DNA of 54,180 nucleotides from CAYLOC01 sp964385195 (GCA_964385195.1 CAYLOC010000001.1:1-54180); one strand, 5' to 3'; positions 9,338-17,732 are shown, counted from the first letter of the stretch. Numbers and translations are program-made. The notes: a model not told the origin generated them from the letters alone.

Positions 9338-10693
9338 TTAACCCTGGGCGGTGTTCTGGAGTTGCCCCAGAACCGTCTTCGCGTTACCCGGCTGCAGGGC
9401 CTGTCCGACAATCTGCTTCATCTGCTCGTTGACCTGGGTCCAGGTCTTCTTGCTGGTCGGATAGAACGTCGCGTTCGGGAGCGCGTCGAGGAACGGCTTC
9501 AGATGCGGCTTGGACGCCAACTGCTTGCTCGCACCCTTGGTGATCGGCAGCAGCTCATACTCGTTGAAGAACGACTCCTGGTACTTGTCCTGCATGACGA
9601 AGTCCAAGAACGCCTTGATCTGCTGCTGGTGGTCGCCGTCCCCCTTGAACGCCCAGATCCAGTCGCAGACACCCAGCGTGGACTTCGCCGGCCCGTTCTT
9701 GCCGGGGATCGGGGCGATTCCGAAGTTGACGCCGCTGCCCTTCAACTGCGGCAGGAGGGCCGGCTGACCATGCATCTCGCCCACCTTCCCCGCCTTGAAG
9801 GCAGCCCAGCAACCCTTGGTGCGGTCGACGGTGGCGGGGTTGGGCTCGGTGAGGCCGGCGCTGACAAGTCCCTGCAGGTACGTGAACGTCTCGATGTTCG
9901 CTGGGCTGTCCAGTGTCCAGTTGCCGCTGGAGTCGACGAAGCCACCTCCGTTGCCGAGCTCCCAGATCAGCGTCTCGGCCTGGGCCTCTTCGGAGCCGAA
10001 CGGGATGCAGGCGGGGATGTCTGCGCCGGCCTGCTTCAACTTCTGCGCATCCGTCTTGAACTCCGCCCAGGTCTTGGGTGGCGCGGAGATACCCGCCTTG
10101 GAGAACAGGTCCTTGTTGTAGAACAGCGCGCGGGAGCTGGAGATCCACGGAATGCCGTACTGGGTGCCATCGATCTCGCCCTGTTGGGAGAAGGAGGACA
10201 AGATGTTGTTCTGGGTCGTCTTCGACAAGACCTGGTCGGCCGGGTACACCTGATCGGTCAGCCCGGTCCAGTCGGCGCTGGCTTGAGCGATATCCGGCGG
10301 ATTGCCAGCGGCGACCTGCTTCTTGATCTGCGCATCCACGTCATTCCAGTTGATGACGTTGACCTTGACCGTGATCTGCGGGTACTTCTTGTTGAAGTCC
10401 GCGACCACGCCGTCCCACCACTTCTGCCCGCTGTTGGCCGCGCTCGGTCCGTTGCCGTAGTCGGCGGCGATGACGTTCAACGTCGCGGCCGGGATACCCG
10501 ATCCACCTCCGGAGCCGGAGCTACTCGTCGCAGCGCCGCTGGAGGCACTGCCACCGGTCGCCGTGGAGGTGGTGTTGCTGGAACCGCCCGAGCCACAGGC
10601 ACTCAGCGCCAGCGCTGCGACCACCCCCACCGACACCATCGCGGCGGCGTGCCGCCTTGTTCGCGACCCGTGGAACACACGCCGGATCCTCAT
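9338..10693 (-). CDS. Sugar ABC transporter substrate-binding lipoprotein
   Basis: A 451-residue family 1 (MalE/UgpB-type) solute-binding protein. A basic n-region, hydrophobic core and lipobox (LALSACGSG) mark it as a lipoprotein. A Gly/Ser-rich linker precedes the mature domain beginning near ATLNVIAADYG. It captures an unidentified carbohydrate and delivers it to the two permeases. The ATG chosen places the signal peptide normally and has GGAAGAGG upstream. It is divergent from the kinase/aldolase pair, suggesting that the imported compound is phosphorylated and cleaved by those enzymes. Confidence 0.92.
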   Translation of the reverse strand: MRIRRVFHGSRTRRHAAAMVSVGVVAALALSACGSGGSSNTTSTATGGSASSGAATSSSGSGGGSGIPAATLNVIAADYGNGPSAANSGQKWWDGVVADFNKKYPQITVKVNVINWNDVDAQIKKQVAAGNPPDIAQASADWTGLTDQVYPADQVLSKTTQNNILSSFSQQGEIDGTQYGIPWISSSRALFYNKDLFSKAGISAPPKTWAEFKTDAQKLKQAGADIPACIPFGSEEAQAETLIWELGNGGGFVDSSGNWTLDSPANIETFTYLQGLVSAGLTEPNPATVDRTKGCWAAFKAGKVGEMHGQPALLPQLKGSGVNFGIAPIPGKNGPAKSTLGVCDWIWAFKGDGDHQQQIKAFLDFVMQDKYQESFFNEYELLPITKGASKQLASKPHLKPFLDALPNATFYPTSKKTWTQVNEQMKQIVGQALQPGNAKTVLGQLQNTAQG

Positions 10694-10719
10694 GCGCAGC
10701 CCTCTTCCCAAGGATGATC

Positions 10720-10735
10720 GAACATGATCATATTC
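10720..10735. promoter_or_regulatory. Operator-like palindrome over the -10 of the sugar-transport operon
   Basis: GAACATGATCATATTC is a near-perfect 16-bp palindrome (one non-symmetric pair). It covers TATGAT, the best -10 candidate for the binding-protein gene on the minus strand (10732-10727). TTGACC lies at 10758-10753 but the 20-base spacer is long. A repressor bound here would block transport-operon transcription and may also act on the divergent kinase gene. No cognate regulator gene is in the window. Confidence 0.5.
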
Positions 10736-10784
10736 ACACTGAATCGAGCGTAGGTCAACATCCTTCCGGCACGGACCTGGTCGA

Positions 10785-10790
10785 TAGGGT
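10785..10790 (+). promoter_or_regulatory. -10 box, leaderless start of the PfkB kinase
   Basis: TAGGGT, 7 bases before the ATG at 10798; no Shine-Dalgarno sequence. Confidence 0.6.
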
Positions 10791-10797
10791 GGCACTC

Positions 10798-11748
10798 ATG
10801 ATCGTGACGGTGACGCCGAATCCGGCCTACGACGTCACGTACCGGATCCGCACCGGCCTGACGCCGGGCGTGGTGCACCGGGTGGGCGAGGTACGCCGAC
10901 GCGTCGGCGGCAAAGGAGTCAACGTCGCGCGGGTCCTGGGTGCGCTCGGCGAGCCGGTGCGCGCGCTTACCTGGGGCGACGTCGCCTTCGGCGCGGCAGC
11001 GGCGGCGGAGGGGCTCGTGGTGGAGGTCGTGCCCGGCCCGTCCCCGGTGCGCACCACCCTCGTCATCCATGACGCTGACGACACCACGACCTCGCTCTGG
11101 GAACGGGGACAGCCGGTGACCACGGAGCAGGCCTCGGGACTGGTCGAACATGTCGCCCGCGCCACGGTCGCGGCCGGGCCTCCGGCGGCCCTGGTGGTGT
11201 CCGGCAGCCTGCCGCCCGGGGCGCCCACCGACCTCCTCTCGCGCCTTGCCGCGAGCGCACGCGGTCTCGACGTACCGGTCGTTGTGGATACCAGTGGACC
11301 AGCGCTTGCGGCGGCAGCCAGGGCCCCCGGGGTGGTGATCACCCCGAACACCGACGAACTCACCGAGCTCACCGGCGAGGCGGTTCGTACCGCGGACGTG
11401 GTGCCGCAGATGACACGGACCCTGTGCGGTCCCGGTCGCCTCGCCGCGGTGGCCGCGACGCTGGGGCCGGAGGGGATCGTGGTGACGACCGGCGACGCCG
11501 CCTGGCATGCCCGGCTGGACCGGCCGCTGGACGGCAACCCCACCGGCGCCGGTGACGCCGCCGTCGCCGCCTTGGCGGCGGGGCTGGCACGAGGACACTC
11601 CTGGCCGGAGATCGCCGCCGCCGCCGTCGCCTGTGCCTCCGCCGCGGTGCTGGCACCGGTCGCGGGCGAGGTCGACCCGCACGTCCGCGACGACCTGGCC
11701 ACGCGGGTGCGGGTCCGGCCACTCGGTGACCACGAGGGGGTGCGATGA
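10798..11748 (+). CDS. PfkB-family sugar-phosphate kinase (1-phosphofructokinase/tagatose-6-phosphate kinase type)
   Basis: A 316-residue ribokinase-fold enzyme of the LacC/FruK subgroup, which phosphorylates fructose-1-phosphate or tagatose-6-phosphate to a ketose bisphosphate. The N-terminus MIVTVTPNPAYDVTY and the GGKGVNVARVL loop are subgroup signatures. The C-terminal motif NPTGAGD holds the catalytic base D253. The start follows a leaderless -10 box. The gene overlaps the downstream aldolase by 4 bases (ATGA). The pairing of bisphosphate-forming kinase, bisphosphate aldolase and ABC importer points to one catabolic pathway. Which sugar is used cannot be decided. Confidence 0.88.
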   Translation: MIVTVTPNPAYDVTYRIRTGLTPGVVHRVGEVRRRVGGKGVNVARVLGALGEPVRALTWGDVAFGAAAAAEGLVVEVVPGPSPVRTTLVIHDADDTTTSLWERGQPVTTEQASGLVEHVARATVAAGPPAALVVSGSLPPGAPTDLLSRLAASARGLDVPVVVDTSGPALAAAARAPGVVITPNTDELTELTGEAVRTADVVPQMTRTLCGPGRLAAVAATLGPEGIVVTTGDAAWHARLDRPLDGNPTGAGDAAVAALAAGLARGHSWPEIAAAAVACASAAVLAPVAGEVDPHVRDDLATRVRVRPLGDHEGVR

Positions 11749-12578
11749 GTCTCGCCTCGATGGCCGACGCCCTGATCCAGGCCCAGCCGGGCGGGCTGGC
11801 CGCGTTCAACGTGATCCAGATCGAGCACGCCGAGGCGCTCGTGGCCGCCGCCGAGGACGCCGGGCGCCCGGTCGTGTTGCAGATCTCGCAGAACTGCGTC
11901 CGCTACCACGGTGACCTCACACCCCTGGGCGTCGCGTGCCTGCGCATCGCGGCGACCACGACCGCAACGGTGGTCGTGCACCTGGACCATGCCACGCGGC
12001 GGCACCTCGTCGAGGAAGCGGTGTCGCTCGGTTTCCCGTCGGTGATGTTCGACGCGTCGGCGCTGCCGTACGGCGAGAACGAGTCCACCACTGCCGAGGT
12101 CACGACGTGGTGCCACCGGCGCGGCGTCTGGGTCGAGGCCGAACTCGGCGAGATCGGTGGGAAGGACGGTGTTCACGCCCCCGGGGCGCGGACCGACCCC
12201 GACCAGGCCGCGGCGTTCTGCACTGCCACCGACGTGGACGCGCTGGCGGTCGCTGTCGGATCCTCCCATGCGATGGTGACGCGGGATGCCACGCTCGACC
12301 AGGGGTTGATCGCGACGCTGCGCGGCGCCCTCGACGTACCGCTGGTGCTGCACGGATCCTCCGGCGTACCGGACGACCAACTGCAGGCGGCGGTACGCAA
12401 CGGGATCGCGAAAGTCAACATCGCTACCCACCTGAACAAGGTGCTGACCGACGCGGTACGGCGACGTCTCGCGGAGGATCCCGCGCTGGTGGATCCGCGC
12501 CGCTACCTCGGGGCCGGACGTGACGCCGTACGAGCCGAGGCCCGGCGGTTGCTGGATCTCCTCGGCGACCCTGCCTAG
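11745..12578 (+). CDS. Class II ketose-bisphosphate aldolase (GatY/KbaY/Fba type)
   Basis: A 277-residue zinc aldolase that cleaves a ketose 1,6-bisphosphate into dihydroxyacetone phosphate and an aldehyde. HLDHA (H79, D81, H82) holds the catalytic Asp and a zinc His. EAELGEIGG and GSSHAM carry further metal ligands, and LHGSSG with KVNIATHL forms the phosphate site. At 277 residues it is the GatY/KbaY length, not the longer housekeeping form found at 49091-50119. Coupled to the upstream kinase. It overlaps the 3' end of the convergent FAD oxidase by 4 bases. Confidence 0.9.
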   Translation: MSLASMADALIQAQPGGLAAFNVIQIEHAEALVAAAEDAGRPVVLQISQNCVRYHGDLTPLGVACLRIAATTTATVVVHLDHATRRHLVEEAVSLGFPSVMFDASALPYGENESTTAEVTTWCHRRGVWVEAELGEIGGKDGVHAPGARTDPDQAAAFCTATDVDALAVAVGSSHAMVTRDATLDQGLIATLRGALDVPLVLHGSSGVPDDQLQAAVRNGIAKVNIATHLNKVLTDAVRRRLAEDPALVDPRRYLGAGRDAVRAEARRLLDLLGDPA

Positions 12579-13735
12579 ACGATGTTCTGCTCCGGCCGGA
12601 CGGCGTCGGCGGAGAATCGGCGTACGTCGAGGCCGGTCACGTCCACCACCGGCGGCCGGCCCAGGTACAGGTCACGCATGACCTCGCCCACGGCGGGGCC
12701 CATCAAGAACCCGTGGCCGGAGAAGCCGGTGGCGTAGAGGAACCCGTCGATCTCCGCCGCGGCGCCGATCAGCGCGTTGTGGTCGGGGGTGTCCTCATAC
12801 AGCCCGGCCCACCCGGACGCGATCCCGGCTTCGGTCAGGGCCGGAGCCCGCCGCGCCATCGCCTCGCCCAGCCTGGTCAGCCAGGAATCGGACCGGGACA
12901 GCTGGAAACCAGGAGTCTCGTCGGGGTCCGACATCCCCAGCAACAGCCCGGCTCCCTCGGGGTGGAAGTAGAAGCTGGTGCCGAAGTCGATCGTGAACGG
13001 CATCGCCGGGTCCAGGTCCGGGATCGCGTCGGTGATCAGCACCTGCCTGCGCAGCGGGGTCACCGGCAGGTCCACCCCGGCCCAGGCGCCGACTTCCGCC
13101 GACCACGCGCCCGCGGCGCACACCACGCAGTCGGTCGCGATCGGACCGGCGGCGGTGTGGACGGCGGCCACCCGACTGTTGGTGATGTCGATCCCGGTGG
13201 CGGCGCAGTGCGGGATCAGCCGGGCGCCGAGTCGGCGCGCGGCGGTGGCATAGCCCAGCACCACCGCCTCCGGGGTGCAGTGGCCGTCGTCCGGTGAGAA
13301 GGCGGCGCCGACCAGCCCGTCCGGGGCCATCAGCGGTGACATCCGTGTGGCCTCATCGACGGTGAGCATCCGGCTCGGGACGCCGAGGTCGTTCTGCATC
13401 GCCACGTTGGCCTCGAACTGCGCCACCTGCTCCGCGGTGTCGAGGCCGAACAGGTAGCCCACCTGGTGGAAGTCGATCTCCTGGCCGAACAACTCGCCGA
13501 ACCGGGCGAACACCTCCAGGCTGCGGCGGCCGAGCTCGACGTTGGTCCGGTCGGAGAACTGCGCCCGGACGCCGCCGGCAGCCTTCGACGTAGAGCCGGA
13601 CCCGAGGGCTCCAGAGTCCAGTAGCACCACGTCCCGTACCCCGGCCGCGGCGAGGTGGTAGGCGGTGCTGACCCCCATCACGCCGCCACCGATCACCACC
13701 ACCGACGCAGTCGCGGGTCGTTGCGATGGGCTCAC
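12575..13735 (-). CDS. FAD-dependent amine/amino-acid oxidase (DAO family)
   Basis: A 386-residue flavoenzyme of the D-amino-acid oxidase / sarcosine oxidase beta / glycine oxidase superfamily. The FAD-binding motif VVVIGGGVMGVSTAYHLAAAG is at the N-terminus, followed by the ribityl-contact segment SGSTSKAAGGVRAQFSD. The C-terminal YATGFSGHGFLMGPAVG closes the FAD site and is typical of SoxB-like proteins. It probably oxidises an N-methyl or secondary amine to an imine with release of peroxide; the substrate is unknown. The GTG start is 6 bases from GAGGAT (13747-13742), a weak -10. A 50-bp palindrome separates it from divergent galE. Confidence 0.88.
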   Translation of the reverse strand: MSPSQRPATASVVVIGGGVMGVSTAYHLAAAGVRDVVLLDSGALGSGSTSKAAGGVRAQFSDRTNVELGRRSLEVFARFGELFGQEIDFHQVGYLFGLDTAEQVAQFEANVAMQNDLGVPSRMLTVDEATRMSPLMAPDGLVGAAFSPDDGHCTPEAVVLGYATAARRLGARLIPHCAATGIDITNSRVAAVHTAAGPIATDCVVCAAGAWSAEVGAWAGVDLPVTPLRRQVLITDAIPDLDPAMPFTIDFGTSFYFHPEGAGLLLGMSDPDETPGFQLSRSDSWLTRLGEAMARRAPALTEAGIASGWAGLYEDTPDHNALIGAAAEIDGFLYATGFSGHGFLMGPAVGEVMRDLYLGRPPVVDVTGLDVRRFSADAVRPEQNIV

Positions 13736-13750
13736 CCAGCCATCCTCGCA

Positions 13751-13800
13751 GAGTTGTCAGAATCTGGGCACGCGATGGCGTGCCCAGATTCTGACAACTC
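13751..13800. repeat. 50-bp palindrome, copy A
   Basis: A perfect hairpin: two 23-bp arms (13751-13773 and 13778-13800) around a GATG loop. The ends are GAGTTGTCAGA and TCTGACAACTC, shared with the copies at 32246 and 36383. The inner arm (TCTGGGCACGC) differs from those copies but its partner strand has changed with it. It lies between two divergent genes, 5 bases before the galE -10 box, so it is not acting as a gene-end terminator here. Confidence 0.95.
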
Positions 13801-13805
13801 GGCGA

Positions 13806-13811
13806 TAGGGT
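13806..13811 (+). promoter_or_regulatory. -10 box, leaderless start of galE
   Basis: TAGGGT, 7 bases before the ATG at 13819. The -35 region would lie inside the 50-bp palindrome and shows no TTGACA-like match. Confidence 0.6.
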
Positions 13812-13818
13812 GCCACCT

Positions 13819-14835
13819 ATGCGTGTACTGGTCTCCGGCGGCGCCGGCTACATCGGGTCCCACACGGTCGTGCACCTGGTCGAGTCCGGGTACGACGTCT
13901 TGATCGTGGACAACTTCTGCAACTCCAAGCCCTCCGTCATCGGTCGGCTGGAGGCGATCACCGGCGCCCACCTCCCCGTGCACGGCTTCGACCTGCGGGA
14001 CATGGACAAGACCGAGCACCTGTTCACGCACGAGCCGATCGACGCGGTGATCCACTTTGCCGGCCTGAAGGCGGTCGGGGAGAGCGTGGAGAAGCCCCTG
14101 GAGTACTACGAGAACAACCTCGGCTCGACGTTCTCCCTGGTCCGGGCGATGCGCCGGCACGGGGTCTACAAGCTCGTGTTCTCCTCCTCGGCGACGGTCT
14201 ACGGCGCCGGGCAGGAGGCGGCGACGGAGGACCAGCCGACATCGGCCACCAACCCGTACGGCTGGACCAAGATGATGCAGGAGCAGATCCTGCGTGACGT
14301 CGCCGCGGCCGACACCACGATGCGGGTGGCGCTGCTGCGGTACTTCAACCCGGTCGGTGCCCACCCTTCGGGGCGGATCGGTGAGGACCCGGCGGGGATC
14401 CCGAACAACCTCATGCCGTTCATCGCCCAGGTCGCCGCGGGCCGCCGCGACCGGCTACGGGTGTTCGGCGACGACTACGACACGGTCGACGGCACCGGCG
14501 TCCGGGACTACATCCACGTCGAGGATCTCGCCGCCGGCCACGTCGCCGCGCTCGACAAGCTCGCCACCACCGACCAGCCGGTCAGCACGTGGAACCTCGG
14601 GACGGGACAGGGCACGAGCGTCTTGCAGCTGCTGCACGCGTTCGAACAGGCCATCGGGCGCGAACTCCCCTATGAGATCGTGGGCCGTCGCTCTGGTGAC
14701 ATCGCCACCTCGTACGCCGACCCCTCCCGCGCGCACGCCGAGCTCGGCTGGCGGGCTACGCGGTCGGTCGAGGACATGTGTCGTGATACGTGGCGGTGGC
14801 AGTCCCAGAACCCCCAGGGGTACCCCGACGCCTGA
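13819..14835 (+). CDS. galE: UDP-glucose 4-epimerase
   Basis: A 338-residue extended short-chain dehydrogenase that interconverts UDP-glucose and UDP-galactose using bound NAD. The nucleotide motif GGAGYIGSH is at residues 7-15. The catalytic Ser/Tyr/Lys triad is within SSSATVYG (about 123-130) and NPYGWTK (Y147, K151). Full family length. The ATG is preferred over a GTG nine bases upstream because of the leaderless -10 spacing. It supplies nucleotide sugars for cell-wall or exopolysaccharide synthesis and for galactose use. Confidence 0.95.
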   Translation: MRVLVSGGAGYIGSHTVVHLVESGYDVLIVDNFCNSKPSVIGRLEAITGAHLPVHGFDLRDMDKTEHLFTHEPIDAVIHFAGLKAVGESVEKPLEYYENNLGSTFSLVRAMRRHGVYKLVFSSSATVYGAGQEAATEDQPTSATNPYGWTKMMQEQILRDVAAADTTMRVALLRYFNPVGAHPSGRIGEDPAGIPNNLMPFIAQVAAGRRDRLRVFGDDYDTVDGTGVRDYIHVEDLAAGHVAALDKLATTDQPVSTWNLGTGQGTSVLQLLHAFEQAIGRELPYEIVGRRSGDIATSYADPSRAHAELGWRATRSVEDMCRDTWRWQSQNPQGYPDA

Positions 14836-14909
14836 GCAGGCGACACCACGCCGCGTCCGGCACTACCCTGGGCGAGGACCACACGCCCGCGACGAACCCG
14901 GGAGGCAGG

Positions 14910-15680
14910 GTGGGGTTCGACACCGAGGAGCACTACGCACGGCTGGCATCGGCGTACAACGGCAACTGGGCACACGATCCGGACTACGTCGCCTGGATGA
15001 GCCGCCGCATCATGGACGCGTTGGCGGTTACCTCCGGCGACCGGGTCGCCGACATCGGCGCCGGCACCGGCTTGTTCCTGGGGTTGCTCGGCGACACGGT
15101 GACGGAGCAGAACCCGGTGGTGTGTATCGACCCGTCCCGTCCGATGCTCGACCAGCTACCCGACGACCCCCGCCTGCGGCGGGTACAGGCCACGGCCGAG
15201 GACGTGGCGAGTGGGGCAGTGGCACTGCCGTATGACCGGCTCGACGCGGTGCTGATCAAGGAGGCCATCCACCACGTCTCCGACATCCCCGGCACGATCG
15301 CGGGCCTGGCGGCCCGGCTGGCGCCCGGCGGACGGTTCCTGATCGTGACCCTGCCGCCGGACCTGGACTACCCGCTGTTCCCGGAGGCGCTGGAGCGGTT
15401 CCGCCGGCACCAGCCCGACCCGGTCCAGATCGTGGCAGCAATGCGCGCGGCCGGTCTGACGGCGCGGCTGGGCTATGCCGGCTACCCGGTACGGGTCGCG
15501 CGGGAGCATTACGTGGAGTTGGTGCGTCACCGGTGGATGTCGGTGTTGTCGACGTTCAGCGACGCCGAACTCGAGGCAGGCGCCCGGCAGATCCAGCGTG
15601 CCCATCCGGCCGAACTGCGGTTCACCGACATGTTCGCGCTCGTACTCGGCGTACGGGACCGACGTGCCGCTGGGTCCTAG
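14910..15680 (+). CDS. Class I SAM-dependent methyltransferase
   Basis: A 256-residue protein with the SAM motif RVADIGAGTGLFLGLLG near residues 45-60, then CIDPSRPMLDQL, and the post-motif LDAVLIKEAIHHVSDI. The start is a GTG with GGAGG (14901-14905) just upstream; an in-frame extension into galE is not supported. The acceptor is unknown. It ends in a 4-base overlap with the convergent bldC. The N-terminus (FDTEEHYARLASAYNGNW) is like that of UbiE/Coq5-type enzymes. Confidence 0.83.
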   Translation: MGFDTEEHYARLASAYNGNWAHDPDYVAWMSRRIMDALAVTSGDRVADIGAGTGLFLGLLGDTVTEQNPVVCIDPSRPMLDQLPDDPRLRRVQATAEDVASGAVALPYDRLDAVLIKEAIHHVSDIPGTIAGLAARLAPGGRFLIVTLPPDLDYPLFPEALERFRRHQPDPVQIVAAMRAAGLTARLGYAGYPVRVAREHYVELVRHRWMSVLSTFSDAELEAGARQIQRAHPAELRFTDMFALVLGVRDRRAAGS

Positions 15681-15889
15681 GAGTCGTCGGACTTGCGTGG
15701 CTGGGGTACGCCGGCCAGCAACTCGCGCACCTCCGACTCGCGGTAGCGCCGATGACCACCGAGTGTCCGGATCGAACTCAACTTGCCGGCCTTCGCCCAA
15801 CGGGTGACAGTCTTGGGGTCGACACGAAACATCGCGGCGACCTCGGCCGGAGTAAGCAACGACTCGGACTCAGTGTGCTTGGAGTTCAC
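15677..15889 (-). CDS. bldC: BldC-family MerR-like DNA-binding protein
   Basis: A 70-residue winged-helix regulator that is almost entirely a DNA-binding domain: LLTPAEVAAMFRVDPKTVTRWAKAGKL followed by the invariant GGHRRYRESEV wing. BldC proteins bind cooperatively to direct repeats and, in Streptomyces, control entry into development; orthologues occur in non-sporulating actinobacteria. The GTG start is chosen because AGGAGG lies 5 bases upstream and the length matches known BldC. It is divergent from the valine/leucine dehydrogenase, as in Streptomyces. Confidence 0.95.
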   Translation of the reverse strand: MNSKHTESESLLTPAEVAAMFRVDPKTVTRWAKAGKLSSIRTLGGHRRYRESEVRELLAGVPQPRKSDDS

Positions 15890-16229
15890 CTCGTCCTCCT
15901 CTGGTCGTGCATCCAAGCTGTCCGCTGGACGCCGGGAACGTGGGTGCCGATAGTCGACCGATCCTCACGTTCACCCAATCATGAAGCGGTCATCTCAGGT
16001 AAAGCGTAGTCGATCATCACAAAAACCACGTCCCCCTCAAATAGTTGCTTCCAGCACAAAGTTACAACAATGCCGTGGTCCTCGGCTACCCCCCACCCGC
16101 AGACAACTCAAGCATAGTGCAGCAACCCCCCGCAGTATCGGAAGCCACGGGAAATTTCCGAGCAGATCGCCCTCACCACCCGCGCGGGCCGAGCCGTGAC
16201 CGTCCCGCACGCTGGCCTATCGTGGGAGT
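15890..16229. promoter_or_regulatory. bldC / dehydrogenase intergenic region
   Basis: A 340-bp non-coding stretch, visibly richer in A+T than its surroundings between about 15970 and 16110. On the minus strand TTGTAA (16067-16062) and TATTTG (16043-16038) are spaced by 18 bases and could form the bldC promoter, giving a leader of about 140 bases. No convincing open reading frame, tRNA or riboswitch fold was seen. The length is large for this compact region and suggests several regulator sites. Confidence 0.4.
16218..16223 (+). promoter_or_regulatory. -10 box, leaderless start of the dehydrogenase
   Basis: TATCGT, 6 bases before the GTG at 16230. This supports the longer N-terminus over a GTG at 16302. 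Confidence 0.5.
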
Positions 16230-17387
16230 GTGCCGCTTACCCGCGACACCGAGCCCCACCACTCCCGACACCCCGGGACGGACCCAGAAAGACGCGCAGC
16301 CGTGGCCGAGACCCCTGGATTCACCGTACTGAGCAACGAGACCGGACACGAGCAGGTCGTGTTCTGCCAGCACCCGCCGAGCGGTCTGCGCGCCATCATC
16401 GCGATCTACTCCACTGCGCTCGGTCCCGCGCTGGGCGGCACCCGGTTCTACCCGTATGAGTCCGAAGCCGACGCCGTCCGCGATGTGTTGAACCTCTCCC
16501 AGGGCATGGCCTACAAAGCCGCGTTGACCGGCCTCGACTTCGGCGGCGGCAAGGCCGTGATCATCGGCGACCCCCACACCGACAAGTCCGAAGCCCTCCT
16601 GCGGGCCTATGGCCGGTTCGTGCAGTCCCTCGGTGGCCGCTACCTCACCGCGTGCGACGTCGGCACCTACAGCGAGGACATGGACGTCATCGCCCGGGAG
16701 TGCGACTTCGTGACCGGGCGCACCATCGCCCACGGCGGCGCCGGCGACTCCAGCATCCTCACCGCCTTCGGGGTTTTCCAGGGCATGCGGGCCGCCGCCG
16801 AGGTCGCGTGGGGCACACCGAGCCTGCACGGCAGGCGCGTCGGCGTTGCCGGCGTCGGGAAGGTGGGCCACTACCTGGTGAACCACCTGATCGAAGACGG
16901 TGCCGAGGTCGTGGTGACCGACGTCTACCAGCCGGCGCTGGACCGGGTCCGCTCCGACCACCCTGACGTTGCCGTGGTCACCGACACCGACGAGCTCGTA
17001 CGCAGCGACATCGACGTGTATGCCCCCTGCGCCCTCGGCGACGCCTTGGACGACACCACGGTGAAGGTGCTCAAGGCCACCGTGGTCTGCGGAGCGGCGA
17101 ACAACCAGCTCGCCCATCCCGGCATCGAGGACGTCCTCCAAAGCCGGGGCATCCTCTACGCTCCGGACTACTGCGTCAACGCCGGCGGGCTGATCCAGGT
17201 CAGCGACGAACTCGAGGGGTTCTCGTTCGAGCGCGCCAAGGCCCGCGCCACGAAGATCTACGACACCACGAAGGACGTGTTCGCGGTCGCCACCGCGGAG
17301 GGGCTCACCACGGCCGCTGCAGCGGATCGGATCGCCGAGCGCCGGATGGCCATGGTCGGTGACCTCCGTCGGATCGCGGTCCCCTGA
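16230..17387 (+). CDS. vdh: Glu/Leu/Phe/Val dehydrogenase (valine/leucine dehydrogenase type)
   Basis: A 385-residue NAD-dependent amino-acid dehydrogenase that deaminates branched-chain amino acids to 2-oxo acids. GPALGGTRFYPY and YKAALTGLDFGGGK carry the substrate-binding and catalytic lysines (K96, K108). The NAD fold follows at GRRVGVAGVGKVGHYLV. Its place beside bldC and DUF3073/purM matches the Streptomyces valine dehydrogenase locus, so the symbol is given with that support; leucine as the main substrate is possible. Homologues usually begin about 25 residues later, but the leaderless -10 favours this GTG. Confidence 0.88.
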   Translation: MPLTRDTEPHHSRHPGTDPERRAAVAETPGFTVLSNETGHEQVVFCQHPPSGLRAIIAIYSTALGPALGGTRFYPYESEADAVRDVLNLSQGMAYKAALTGLDFGGGKAVIIGDPHTDKSEALLRAYGRFVQSLGGRYLTACDVGTYSEDMDVIARECDFVTGRTIAHGGAGDSSILTAFGVFQGMRAAAEVAWGTPSLHGRRVGVAGVGKVGHYLVNHLIEDGAEVVVTDVYQPALDRVRSDHPDVAVVTDTDELVRSDIDVYAPCALGDALDDTTVKVLKATVVCGAANNQLAHPGIEDVLQSRGILYAPDYCVNAGGLIQVSDELEGFSFERAKARATKIYDTTKDVFAVATAEGLTTAAAADRIAERRMAMVGDLRRIAVP

Positions 17388-17410
17388 CCCCGGAAGGCTG
17401 ACCCCGGGCC

Positions 17411-17605
17411 TTAGCGTCGCTGGGCGGACTCGTCGGCGTGGTCGTCCAGCTCGTCGGCATAGGGGTCGTCATACTCGTCGCCGGGTTCGTCTGCACGCTT
17501 CCCGTGCAGTTCCCGTTCCAGTTCGGCAAAGTCAGTGTTGAACTCGCGGTACTTCAACTCGCGAGCAACCTTCGTCTGCTTCGCCTTCGCACGGCCGCGC
17601 CCCAT
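17411..17605 (-). CDS. DUF3073 protein
   Basis: A 64-residue protein beginning MGRGRAKAKQTKVARELKY, the signature of DUF3073, a small actinobacterial family of unknown function. The basic N-terminal half is followed by a very acidic tail (DEYDDPYADELDDHADE). GAGGGGG about 8 bases upstream supports the ATG. Its position between the dehydrogenase and purM is conserved in Streptomyces. The charge pattern suggests nucleic-acid or ribosome binding, but that is inference. Confidence 0.9.
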   Translation of the reverse strand: MGRGRAKAKQTKVARELKYREFNTDFAELERELHGKRADEPGDEYDDPYADELDDHADESAQRR

Positions 17606-17732
17606 AGGGTCGACCCCCTCGCACATCGATGCCGGGTCCACCCATGTGGTGCCCGGTCTTCCTTCTTTGTCATCCGTGGCTCCCACGATACCTGGCCGCG
17701 CGCGCAGATACACACCCCCGGCCCGGCGTTTG

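Noticed and set aside
8216..10717. An 833-codon plus-strand frame opposite the sugar ABC transporter genes
   Set aside because: Low-complexity antisense translation; the transporter genes have signal peptide, EAA loops and normal lengths.
13751..13800. Copy A of the 50-bp palindrome as a Rho-independent terminator
   Set aside because: It lies between divergent genes, so no transcript ends there, and no T-run follows.
14790..14909. A longer methyltransferase starting inside galE
   Set aside because: The extension is out of character with the family and a GGAGG site precedes the GTG at 14910.
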